A stretch of 61,124 bases of DNA from Halomicronema sp. CCY15110 (GTDB taxonomy: Bacteria; Cyanobacteriota; Cyanobacteriia; Phormidesmidales; Phormidesmidaceae), in assembly GCF_016888165.1 (NCBI RefSeq), contig NZ_JACSWC010000260.1:1-61124 (forward strand). Direction: 5' to 3'. Below, in pieces: positions 18,608-27,441 of this stretch. The position numbers and the translations under genes were made by a program. The notes under the pieces were generated by a model that did not search any database, was not told the DNA's origin, and saw only the letters and a program-made list of their open reading frames with translations. Numbering within the stretch: position 1 is the first letter of the stretch; every line of letters begins with the position of its first letter.

Positions 18608-21600
18608 ATGACCCTTGACGTAGACAGAGACCCGATCCGCGTCAACAAGCTGCTGGGGGAACGGGCCAGCATTGGCCCGATTCCCGCTGAGCAACTGTTG
18701 CCCTGGGTCGCCATCGGTGGGGTGAGCTTCTTTGTGTTCAAGATGCTCCTGGCCGTCTCCTTTATGGCCTGGTTACTGATCTGGTTCTGGCTGAATGGCA
18801 CCTGGTGGCTTCTCACCGGGCAGAAGACCTATCAGTTCATCAAAAGCTGGGTGCAGCCTCCGGGCTGGGATTGGACCAACGGCGAAACCCTCTTTTTTCG
18901 TGCTCACGAAGATGCAGCCATGTGGCAAAAATTTCGTAACTTCCTCAAACGGAACAAATCTATTAAGCGAGAAACCCAGGCGGGCGAGAAACAGTTCGCG
19001 CCCTTCCAGGATCTGACTCACCTGCACTCCATTGTTGAGGTGGAATTGGGCGGGCATCGCTTTGCCTGCTTACTGCTCTACAACGCCGCTAAGGATCAGT
19101 GGTCAGCCGAAATTCCCTTCAAGCTGCAAGGGCTGCACCCGCAGCTCTATCGCTCGGAAGTGGAAGCGGCGATCGCCTCGATTCAGCAGGGTATGTCAGA
19201 AATCTTGGAAGGGGAACGGCTGCGGTTTCACACCGAATGCCGATCATCCATTCAGGCGCGTAAGTCAGAGCTACGCACCCTCTCGCGGATCACCAAAATG
19301 CCCTCCGTGGCGGTGATGCTGCTGGATGAAGAAGTGCGGACCCGTGAGCTGACCGAAAAAGGAGCCCGACAGGTCTGGTCACAAACGGTTTGGGCCACCT
19401 GGTCTACCGCCCATGCCCACGAGCAGGGCACCGATGCCATCGGCAAAGGGGTGCTACAGGTCAAGAAACTGATCGATCAGCGGATTCGGAAAGTGGCCGG
19501 GACAGAAGACATGCACTTTCAACGGTTCTACCTGAAGCTGATTCGCCAAATCCACGACAGCGGCTATGTCAACTGGCGCAACATTCTCGAAACCAAGGCA
19601 CGACTGAATGTCGAGCCCATGACCGCCCAGGAACTTTGGGAATCGCTCTGGTATCGCTTTAATCGGCGGCAGGCTCCTCAACTGACTCAGTACATTCGGG
19701 TGCAGTCTACCGACGATGGCATCCGCCAGCGGATTCCCCCTTCGGGTCAAAAAGACCTGGTGACGCTGCTCTTGCAGGGCGATCGCGGTCGGTCTTCTTG
19801 CCCCAAGCACAAGCGACAGCACGGCTACGTGTACGTCAATGGCCTGGTAGGCAAAGTGGCGGTGATTGAAGCGCCCCCCGAGCTGTGGCGCAATACCCGG
19901 CAGCAGCTCAAGTGGATCTGGGATCGGCTCGCCCAAGCCTGGATCAGGGACACCGAATGTGTAGTGGAAGTGACCCACAAGGAAGCCTGGTCTACTCAGG
20001 ATGAACTGGAGAAAATGAACCGTCAGAGCCACTTTGAGGCGCAGCGAGCGGCCCTTTATGGCACCGGGCAAGATGTCTCCGCCAGCCTGCAGCGGCAGCA
20101 AGCCGAACAGGCCCTGATGAAAATCTATGAGGGGCAAAGGCCGCTGCTGGTGGCCTGCACGTTCACCGTCTGGCGCGAAAGCGAACGCGCCTGTGACGAG
20201 GCGATCGCTCAGCTCTGTAACTCTTTTGGCGCGGCTGAAGCGGTCGTGGAAAACGATGTCTGCTGGCGGGTCTGGCTGGAGTCATTGCCGCTCAATACTT
20301 TCCCACTATTGACCCGCTATAACGCCTTTTCCGAACGGCGCATTGTGCTAGATACCGAAACCGTCGCAGGCTTTCTGCCGCTGACCTGTCCCCGTGACAT
20401 TCATCAGCGGGGGGTAGAGTTTTTGACTGAGGAAGGGGGCAAGCCGCTCTATGTGGATCTCTTCAGCGGTACGGGGCGGGTACTGATCACCGGCACCACG
20501 GGATCTGGGAAATCGGTGCTGGGCTGGCGCTTTATTGAAGATGCCCTGGCGCAAAATATTCCGGTAGTGGGCATCGACCTCAGTAGCGGCGGCGATTCCA
20601 CCTTTCAAACCGCTGTGCAGTCCCTGGGGAAGTATGGGGCCTACGTCGATATTCTGCATGAACGGCTGAATCTGCTGGAACCGCCTAACTTATTGAACCT
20701 GGAGCCGGAGGATCAACTGCAACGCTTCAAGCGCTGGAAGGATTTTGTCCGGCAGGCCATCGTCGCGATCGCGATGGGGCAGATTAACGACCAGCAGTTG
20801 CTAGAGCGGGTGAACAGCATTGTGCTGCGGACGCTGGATGTCTTCTTTGGTGATGCCGAAATCACCGAGCGCTATAACGAGGCAATCGCCCACGGGTGGC
20901 AGTCCGAGGCTTGGCAGAAGATGCCCACTCTCCATGACTTTCTCAAGTTTTGCTCACGGGAGCAGCTGGACCTGAAAAGCTATGAGGACATGGACGCTCG
21001 CGCCATTAACCAGATTGTGGCGCAGGTGGGGGCCAAGCTGGTTGATCCAAATATCGGCGATGCCATTGGTCGGCCCAGTTCGGTCAACCCTGAACCGATG
21101 ATCACCTTCTATGCCCTCTCCGGGCTGACCAATGAAAGCAATTCCTACATCATGGCGCTTTCAGCGCAAATGGCGGCGCTGCGTAATGCCCTGGCCCATG
21201 ACCGCTCGCTGTTTGTCGGCGATGAGCTATCGGTGCTGCTGGGCAAGCGGGGATTTGCCGACCTGGTGGGGGAGACCTTTGCCACCGGGCGGAAAGAAGG
21301 GATTTCAGCGGTGATTCTGGCCCAAGACCTGGACGCGATCGTCGAGTGTTCCGCCAGCGCCAAGATTCTGACCAACATCAGCACCACGATTACCGGGCGC
21401 ACCACCCATGCGGGCTGCACGGCCTACATGCAGGCCCTGGACTATCCCGCTGAGGTGATTAAGTACAACGCCACTGAGCGATTTAAGGGCAGCAAAGCCG
21501 ATTTGTTTACCCGCTGGCTGGTAGAAGAACAGGGCCGCTTCTGGCGCACGCGCTACTACGCCAACCCGCTGATGCTCGCAGCCTTGGCCAACGGCGAAGC

Positions 21601-21817
21601 CGAACAGCTCGCCCGTCGTCGGGTGATGGCGGTCTATCCCGCCACCACTCGCGGCTATCTGGAAGGGCTGAAAGACTTCACTGCCCAATATGTGCAGGCG
21701 ATGCGCGGCGCTATCCCGTTTGAAGCCATCACCGCATCGCCCCAGGCCCGTCGCCGTCAACTCACGCCAGGCGAAGCGGGCAAGGCCAATCATCTGGTAG
21801 AGACGAGGAGCACTTAA
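18608..21817 (+). CDS. VirB3-VirB4 fusion, type IV secretion ATPase
   Basis: This 1069-residue protein begins with a VirB3/TraL-like segment. LLGERASIGPIPAEQLLPW is followed by two membrane spans at about 35-75, which is the signature of the small inner-membrane VirB3 subunit. The rest is VirB4/TraC: an N-terminal domain to about 580, Walker A GTTGSGKSV near 628, GIDLSSGGDS near 655, and Walker B LFVGDELSVLLGK near 867. It powers pilus assembly and substrate transfer at the inner membrane. VirB3 and VirB4 are usually separate, but fusions are known in some systems. It shares a 1-nt overlap with the next gene. Confidence 0.88.
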   Translation: MTLDVDRDPIRVNKLLGERASIGPIPAEQLLPWVAIGGVSFFVFKMLLAVSFMAWLLIWFWLNGTWWLLTGQKTYQFIKSWVQPPGWDWTNGETLFFRAHEDAAMWQKFRNFLKRNKSIKRETQAGEKQFAPFQDLTHLHSIVEVELGGHRFACLLLYNAAKDQWSAEIPFKLQGLHPQLYRSEVEAAIASIQQGMSEILEGERLRFHTECRSSIQARKSELRTLSRITKMPSVAVMLLDEEVRTRELTEKGARQVWSQTVWATWSTAHAHEQGTDAIGKGVLQVKKLIDQRIRKVAGTEDMHFQRFYLKLIRQIHDSGYVNWRNILETKARLNVEPMTAQELWESLWYRFNRRQAPQLTQYIRVQSTDDGIRQRIPPSGQKDLVTLLLQGDRGRSSCPKHKRQHGYVYVNGLVGKVAVIEAPPELWRNTRQQLKWIWDRLAQAWIRDTECVVEVTHKEAWSTQDELEKMNRQSHFEAQRAALYGTGQDVSASLQRQQAEQALMKIYEGQRPLLVACTFTVWRESERACDEAIAQLCNSFGAAEAVVENDVCWRVWLESLPLNTFPLLTRYNAFSERRIVLDTETVAGFLPLTCPRDIHQRGVEFLTEEGGKPLYVDLFSGTGRVLITGTTGSGKSVLGWRFIEDALAQNIPVVGIDLSSGGDSTFQTAVQSLGKYGAYVDILHERLNLLEPPNLLNLEPEDQLQRFKRWKDFVRQAIVAIAMGQINDQQLLERVNSIVLRTLDVFFGDAEITERYNEAIAHGWQSEAWQKMPTLHDFLKFCSREQLDLKSYEDMDARAINQIVAQVGAKLVDPNIGDAIGRPSSVNPEPMITFYALSGLTNESNSYIMALSAQMAALRNALAHDRSLFVGDELSVLLGKRGFADLVGETFATGRKEGISAVILAQDLDAIVECSASAKILTNISTTITGRTTHAGCTAYMQALDYPAEVIKYNATERFKGSKADLFTRWLVEEQGRFWRTRYYANPLMLAALANGEAEQLARRRVMAVYPATTRGYLEGLKDFTAQYVQAMRGAIPFEAITASPQARRRQLTPGEAGKANHLVETRST

Positions 21818-22878
21818 TGCGACACCGAACCCGAAAACGGACACTGACGCTGATGCTGACGGCAGTTTCCCTGTTCAGTGTCAGCACCGGCAGGGCCGTC
21901 TATGCCCAGGCTACACCGCCGATTAATCCCAATGCCGATAGTCCCGTCGATGACCTGGATCTCAGCGATGTTGATCTGGGCGATGGCGGGCTGGAGGACA
22001 TTGAAGGTGCCGCCGAAGATATCGAAACAATCACCGATGACGTGGATGCCGCCATCCAGGATCAGCTCAGCGATATCGGCGGCACCATCGAAGACGCGAC
22101 CGGCGACATCTTAGATGGCAATGACACCATCGGGCAAGTGCAGGATGCCTTCGATGCCGTGGAGTCGGTGCAGGATGCCTTTGCCTCGCTGCAAGAGACT
22201 TTCAGTTCCATCTTCGATATCAATCGGCTCTTTGACCTGTTCAATTTAGACCTGTTCGACATCTTTGAAGATCCCCTGGGCGGGCTGTCTACGTCGGGTG
22301 AAGGCGGTGCCGGAGGCAATACCGTCGAGATTTCAACCGGCGCATTGGGCCTCCCCGATCCGAAACAGATTGAGCAGGAAATTGAGAATGCCCAACCGTC
22401 CGCGTTTGAGGAGGTTGCCGCCACGAAAACAGGGGGTAGTGGCTCGCCCGTCATTAAGCGGGATCTGGTTACCCAGTTTGAGCGCGAGATGACCGATGAA
22501 GTGGCCGACCAAACCGCCCTGACTGAGGAAGGGCAGCAAAAGCTGCGGGAGAATGCCGAAGCCGCCAAGACGGCGCTGGAAACTTCCCAGGAACTGGCAG
22601 CCGATTCCGAAGGGCAGGACGTTTCTCAAAACATCCTGCGGAATTTGAGCGCCCAAATCGCCGCCCAGCAGCAAACCAGCACCCTGGACACCGTGGGGCA
22701 ACAACTGCGAGCCCGTGACGATGCCCTGCGCAATAAGATGCTCGTCGATGCAGTGAGGGAGCTACAAGGCGATCGCATTCAAGATCGGCGAGAAACGGCA
22801 GCGGCTTACTCCGACAGCATCGTGCAGGGCGGGCAGATCATCATGCCGGGAGTCGGCATTAATCCGGGAGGGGTGTAA
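21817..22878 (+). CDS. Secreted acidic protein in the VirB5 position
   Basis: This ORF encodes 353 residues. A clear signal peptide (basic start, hydrophobic core, cleavage after VYA near residue 31) is followed by an acidic, Asp/Gly-rich region (35-150) and a long helical C-terminal half with a likely coiled coil at 215-310. It lies between virB4 and a virB6-like gene, where VirB5/TraF-type minor pilins and chaperones are encoded. No VirB5 motif is evident, so the role is positional inference. Its ATG overlaps the virB4 stop. Confidence 0.7.
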   Translation: MRHRTRKRTLTLMLTAVSLFSVSTGRAVYAQATPPINPNADSPVDDLDLSDVDLGDGGLEDIEGAAEDIETITDDVDAAIQDQLSDIGGTIEDATGDILDGNDTIGQVQDAFDAVESVQDAFASLQETFSSIFDINRLFDLFNLDLFDIFEDPLGGLSTSGEGGAGGNTVEISTGALGLPDPKQIEQEIENAQPSAFEEVAATKTGGSGSPVIKRDLVTQFEREMTDEVADQTALTEEGQQKLRENAEAAKTALETSQELAADSEGQDVSQNILRNLSAQIAAQQQTSTLDTVGQQLRARDDALRNKMLVDAVRELQGDRIQDRRETAAAYSDSIVQGGQIIMPGVGINPGGV

Positions 22879-22881
22879 CCG

Positions 22882-24036
22882 ATGGTTGATTTGACCCAAA
22901 CCCTCATCCTGGCCCAACAGGGATCCGAAGCCGCAGCGGATGTCATTCAGGGAGCCCTGCAGCTCAGCGAGGACACTATTGCCTCCTGGAATGAAACCTG
23001 GGTTGATCTGATCCGGGCAGATTCTCCTTTCTGGCAGACCATTGTGCAGTTCTCTAGAGGCATTCTGGCCCTTTGCTTTCTATATATGTTCGTGCGCTTC
23101 GGCAACGAGATTATGAAGTCGCGCTATCTGGGCACGGTGGTGGAACTGTTTACCTTTCCCCTGGTGGTGCTGCTGTTTCTGGGCAGTAACGGCAGGCTGC
23201 TATCGGAATCCATCCTGGCGCTGCGGGCCGTGGGGTATCGGCTCACGTCGGGGCTGCTCTCTCAGCAGATTGTGGGCTACACCCTGCAAGATGCTGTCAC
23301 TCAATTCGGCCTGAATAACCTGGGCGTGCAGCGCATCAAGCAGGTCTACAGCGAATGTGAGGGGCTAACCGGCGATCCGTTTCTGGAGTGCTGGGACAGT
23401 AAGGCCGACGAGGTGCGGGCCATCTATCAGAATCTGGAAGCCCAGAACGGCAATATCAGCTTTGGGCCGCTGGAAGCTTTCGCCGAATCCGCGATTAATC
23501 GCACCGGCATCGCGGCCATTGGCGATCTGGTGGAGGTGGGCTCCGGGGCACTGCAAGGGGACTTCAGCGGTGCTTTTGCCAGCGTGCTGCAAGACCGACT
23601 GCTGCCAATCATCCAAACCATTCTCTACGGACTCCAGTGGGCCTTCGTCAACATTGTCGAAGCCGCTCTGTTAATTGCGGCAGTAGTGGCCCCGATCGCC
23701 CTGGCGCTTTCCATTTTGCCCGTGGCAGGGCGACCCATCTGGGCCTGGTTATCGGGCTTTGTCGGGCTGATTGGTCTCCAGATTGGCTACAACCTGCTCG
23801 TGGGTATCGTGGCGGCGGTGCTGGCCAACACCCAGGGTGGGGCTTTAGAAGTTTCCCAGAATCTCGGCTTCTTGCTCTTTATTTCGGTGTTTGCGCCGGG
23901 TCTAGTGACCGCGCTGGCTACCTGGAGCGCCACGTCTTTGTTCTCCGCCATTAGTCGGCGGGCCAACAGCATTGCCAGCACCGTGACGGGCGGGCTATCT
24001 ACCGCCGCCAAATTTGCCGTTCTCAAATCAAGATGA
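22882..24036 (+). CDS. VirB6/TrbL-like inner-membrane channel protein
   Basis: The product has 384 residues with five or six membrane spans: about 48-75, 85-105, a cluster of two at 248-300, and 325-350, then a short cytoplasmic tail. Between them is a large periplasmic loop (about 105-240) with two cysteines near 155-170. This is the topology of VirB6/TrbL, the polytopic subunit of the inner-membrane complex. The gene overlaps the next by 4 nt and follows the secreted protein by 3 nt. Confidence 0.75.
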   Translation: MVDLTQTLILAQQGSEAAADVIQGALQLSEDTIASWNETWVDLIRADSPFWQTIVQFSRGILALCFLYMFVRFGNEIMKSRYLGTVVELFTFPLVVLLFLGSNGRLLSESILALRAVGYRLTSGLLSQQIVGYTLQDAVTQFGLNNLGVQRIKQVYSECEGLTGDPFLECWDSKADEVRAIYQNLEAQNGNISFGPLEAFAESAINRTGIAAIGDLVEVGSGALQGDFSGAFASVLQDRLLPIIQTILYGLQWAFVNIVEAALLIAAVVAPIALALSILPVAGRPIWAWLSGFVGLIGLQIGYNLLVGIVAAVLANTQGGALEVSQNLGFLLFISVFAPGLVTALATWSATSLFSAISRRANSIASTVTGGLSTAAKFAVLKSR

Positions 24037-24863
24037 TGCAGCAGCTCAAAGGATTCTTTCACTCGCAACCGGACGATGATCAATTCACCACCGCCCAGGC
24101 CGGGGCGGCGGAGACGGCCCGGAATGATGCGGAGATAGAGGGCGCAGAGACAGATCAAACTGTTTACCTGCCCATCAAGAGCGAGAACTCGCTGATTATC
24201 CTCATGGGGATTCTGGGGGTAGGGCTGCTGGTAAGCCTGTTTGCCAATGTCTTTTTGCTCTTCAACAACCGCGCCCTGGCCCAACGGGAGAGCATCTACG
24301 TGCAGCAGCCCGATGGCACCACTGCCAAGGCCGCTGCGTTCGACGTGACCCACCGCGAAGCGGAGGTCATCAAGAACACTGCCGTGCGCTGGATGCAGCT
24401 CACCTTTGAATGGGATAACCAGATCCCCGGCTCCAATGCCGAAGACCAGGGCTACACCGTCGAGGGCACCACCCAAAAAGTGCCGACTGAGGTGTATCTG
24501 GCTTCTTATCTGATGGACACCGGCTTTCGGCAGGAATTTCTGCGCCTGATGGGTACCGAGAAAATCTCTCCGGGCGTCTTGCAGGGCCGCATCAAATCTT
24601 CCGTGCGCTTCTTTGCCATTTCCGATCCCCGCCAGGTCGGTGAGGGCCTGTGGGAAGTGGATATTGTCGCCACGCGCATTGAGCGCGATCGCAATCGGGA
24701 AGTCGCCGAAGTACCGATGAATCGCACCATCACCCTCAAGGCGATTCCGCCCGTTGAACCTGTGTTTGAAGAGCTAGAGCCGCTCGCGTGGCGGCAGCAA
24801 ATGTATGACCTATTGGCCAATGGCCTGGTCATTGTCAAAGTTGAACCCCTGGAGGTGGATTAA
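24033..24863 (+). CDS. VirB8-like assembly factor
   Basis: This 276-residue protein is bitopic. A short acidic cytoplasmic segment and one membrane span (about 52-78, LIILMGILGVGLLVSLFANV) precede a periplasmic domain of about 190 residues with alpha/beta character. The topology, size and position before a VirB10-like gene match VirB8/TraE/TrbF, a periplasmic nucleation factor of the inner-membrane complex. The sequence is too diverged for a family motif. It overlaps the next start by 1 nt. Confidence 0.72.
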   Translation: MMQQLKGFFHSQPDDDQFTTAQAGAAETARNDAEIEGAETDQTVYLPIKSENSLIILMGILGVGLLVSLFANVFLLFNNRALAQRESIYVQQPDGTTAKAAAFDVTHREAEVIKNTAVRWMQLTFEWDNQIPGSNAEDQGYTVEGTTQKVPTEVYLASYLMDTGFRQEFLRLMGTEKISPGVLQGRIKSSVRFFAISDPRQVGEGLWEVDIVATRIERDRNREVAEVPMNRTITLKAIPPVEPVFEELEPLAWRQQMYDLLANGLVIVKVEPLEVD

Positions 24864-26587
24864 TGAACGGAATGCAGCCAGACCATCAACCCCGGCCCTT
24901 TCCAGGGGATGAGGCCAACTTTAAGGGCAGTCGCATTGAGACGGCTCCCGTTGAGGCCGACACCGAGGCCAATGGTCACGCCACCAACGGCCAGGGGGAT
25001 GATGAGATCCCTTACGAAGAACGGGCACAGTTTGCGGGCGTGGAAGCCGATGACGATGATCAACTCGTCACCACCGATGAGCTGATTGAGGCTCCCAGCA
25101 GTGCCGCCGATCGCGGGGTGGAAAATTCGCCCCTGACGCGACTCGCTTTTGTGGGGAGTGCCTTGGGGGCGATCGCCTTAATTATCTGGATATTCTCTGG
25201 CTTCTTTACCGGGGGCAATCAACAGGCGCAAGAGTCCGAAGCGGAGAGCCCCCTTCCAGCGGAGTCAGCGAGTACCTTTGGCGAAGATGATCGGATGCGG
25301 GCGGAGCTGGCCCTGATTGAGCAGGCGCGATCGCAACCGGAACAGCGGTTAGCGGAAACGCCGCAGCGACCGACATCTGAGACCGAGGAGGAAACCCCGG
25401 CAGACACAGCACCGCCCACCACCACTCCGACGCGGGTTTCACGTCCGACGCCAGCACCGACACCGGCGAGGCCAGCAGCGACACCACCTCCAGAACCTGC
25501 CGCCTCACGTACGGTTAGACCGTCATCGGTAGCGGCAGAAGCAGAAGCAGAAGCGGTTGATCCGCTAGAGCAGTGGTCGCGGTTGTCAGAAGCAGGGGCG
25601 GCAGGCGCAGAGGTGGCGCTGGTGCCTGAACCGGAGATTGATGCGCCGATTGAAGCAGAGGCGCAAACTGCAAGGGCAACCCCGATTTCTGATCGTCTAG
25701 AGAGTGGCAGCGACTCAGAGGCTTTGCCGTTTCCATCCGCCACCGTGGGCGATGATCCGGTGCCGTTACCCGATGAGGGCGGCATCAGCAATAAGGAAGC
25801 CGCGCCCGTCGCTCAGCGGAATTCCAATGCTGAGGTGCAGCTAGCCTCTTCCTCACCGGGAGCGGCAGGCATCATCCAGCAGCGCCCGGTCACTGCCAGC
25901 GAGGCCGCAGAGACGGCTCAGCTTCAGCAAGTCGCCATTGGTGAATCCGCTCCGGGCACCGTCATCGTGCCGGTGGTTTATGCCGGAGGGGAGGTCTCAG
26001 CGCGGGGACGCTTCGCGATCGAGCTGACTGAACCGCTGCGGGACATTAACGGTGAGGTAGCACTAGCGGCAGGCACGGTGCTGATTACCCAGCTCACCGA
26101 AATTCTCGATGCCAATATTCTCCGGCAGCAGGTGGTGGCGATCGTCTACCGGGATGACCAGGGCCAGGTCAGGCAGGAAGCCCTGGAACCAGGCGTACTG
26201 ATGGTGCGCGGGGAAGATAATCGGCCTCTGGTAGCCCAGGTCCGAAATGACGATAGCGGTAGTGACTTCGGTGACGATGTGCTGGTCGGTGCCCTCTCCG
26301 CTCTGGGCAATATCGGAGCGGTGTTAAATGCCCCGGATGCGGTGACCACGGCTACCTCGGAAGCCGCAGGCGGCACTTCTTCCACTAGCACGACGACGAC
26401 CGTCACCAGCGGTCAGGATGATGATGTGGTGGCCGCCGCCTTAGAAGGCTTCTTCACGCCGGTTAGTGAGCGCGTGGCCGAGCGCTTTGAGCAGCAGAGC
26501 CAAAACACGTCCGATCCCTATCTGTTTGTTCCGGAAGGACAGGCGGTTTCCGTGTTCGTCAATGGTGTGTTGGAGGTGGCGCAATGA
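24863..26587 (+). CDS. VirB10/TrbI-like core-complex protein
   Basis: This ORF encodes 574 residues in the classic VirB10 order. An acidic cytoplasmic N-terminus (1-88) and one membrane span (about 89-113, FVGSALGAIALIIWIF) lead to a Pro/Thr/Glu-rich periplasmic linker (about 120-330). The C-terminal beta-barrel domain starts near 365, with the TrbI-like run IVPVVYAGGEVSARGRF and GTVLITQLTEI. It spans the envelope and links inner-membrane ATPases to the outer-membrane pore. It precedes the VirB9-like gene, the reverse of the common 9-10 order. Confidence 0.82.
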   Translation: MNGMQPDHQPRPFPGDEANFKGSRIETAPVEADTEANGHATNGQGDDEIPYEERAQFAGVEADDDDQLVTTDELIEAPSSAADRGVENSPLTRLAFVGSALGAIALIIWIFSGFFTGGNQQAQESEAESPLPAESASTFGEDDRMRAELALIEQARSQPEQRLAETPQRPTSETEEETPADTAPPTTTPTRVSRPTPAPTPARPAATPPPEPAASRTVRPSSVAAEAEAEAVDPLEQWSRLSEAGAAGAEVALVPEPEIDAPIEAEAQTARATPISDRLESGSDSEALPFPSATVGDDPVPLPDEGGISNKEAAPVAQRNSNAEVQLASSSPGAAGIIQQRPVTASEAAETAQLQQVAIGESAPGTVIVPVVYAGGEVSARGRFAIELTEPLRDINGEVALAAGTVLITQLTEILDANILRQQVVAIVYRDDQGQVRQEALEPGVLMVRGEDNRPLVAQVRNDDSGSDFGDDVLVGALSALGNIGAVLNAPDAVTTATSEAAGGTSSTSTTTTVTSGQDDDVVAAALEGFFTPVSERVAERFEQQSQNTSDPYLFVPEGQAVSVFVNGVLEVAQ

Positions 26588-27441
26588 GACCGATCCGCTC
26601 ATGGTTTTCTGGATTAATGCTCAGCAGCGTAGTGCTGGTCGCCACGGGCAGCAAGGCCCAGGCGCAGTCGTCAGCCGCGCTGCCGGAGGTGCCGATTCCC
26701 GCTGCCAGTCAGGCGATTCCGGCGACCAGCATCGTCTCCCAAGAGCGGGCCAGACAGTATGCGTCGCCCGTGCGGCTCTTTCCCGGTCGCAGCAGCGTGA
26801 TTGACTTCTCCAGTACGGGCGAAGTCATTACCTACGTGCAGCTCAGCGACCTTTCGCGCATTGTCTACAACACCAATGCGCCCATCGACAGCGGGGCCGC
26901 TCGCACCATTATCTTGCGGCCCATTCAGGCGCTACACATTGAGGGCACCTACACCGCTGCGGTGCCCAACCTGGTGGTGACGACTGTCGATAGGGACGGG
27001 AACACCTACACCTATCTGTTTGACCTTTACCGCAGTGCCGAGGGCTTTCCCGAACAAAGTGAATCCAGCGGCATTACCATCGCCCCGGCCAGTGAGGTGA
27101 GAGCTACGCGGCTAGAGAATACCGGCTCGCTGCGGCCCAATGTGCTCAGCACCGAGGCTGGGGAGGCCACCCTGAGTGACATTGAGCGGGGGCTGGCGAT
27201 CGCCATTGAGGCCGACTATACGCCCCCTGATGATCCGGTGGTGTTGGCGGTGCGCGAGGCGATCGCCCTGGCCCGCAATGGCACGCCCCTACGGAATGCG
27301 GCACGTCAGCTGCAGCTCGATTTAGCGGTGCTGACCTCGTTAGGCGAGCTGGGCATTGAGGCGGGCATTGAAGAGGCGGTGGAGGAGCTGCCGGAATCGC
27401 CGCCCCTGGAGCGGCAGACGGAAATTGAGGAGCTGATCTAA
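26584..27441 (+). CDS. VirB9/TrbG-like outer-membrane core protein
   Basis: This 285-residue protein has a signal peptide (cleavage near KAQAQ, residue 26). The beta-rich N-domain contains SPVRLFPGRSSVIDFSSTGE near 60 and ILRPIQALHIEGTYTAAVPNLVVTT near 105; the pattern of an N-terminal strand followed by a TNL-type motif resembles VirB9/TraK. The C-terminal 100 residues are helical and acidic. It overlaps virB10 by 4 nt and virD4 by 1 nt, so it is translated with both. Confidence 0.72.
   Translation: MRPIRSWFSGLMLSSVVLVATGSKAQAQSSAALPEVPIPAASQAIPATSIVSQERARQYASPVRLFPGRSSVIDFSSTGEVITYVQLSDLSRIVYNTNAPIDSGAARTIILRPIQALHIEGTYTAAVPNLVVTTVDRDGNTYTYLFDLYRSAEGFPEQSESSGITIAPASEVRATRLENTGSLRPNVLSTEAGEATLSDIERGLAIAIEADYTPPDDPVVLAVREAIALARNGTPLRNAARQLQLDLAVLTSLGELGIEAGIEEAVEELPESPPLERQTEIEELI

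Noticed and set aside
19454-20137. Minus-strand 227-codon frame inside virB4
   Set aside because: It is antisense to a well-conserved gene in GC-rich sequence, with no supporting start or homology.
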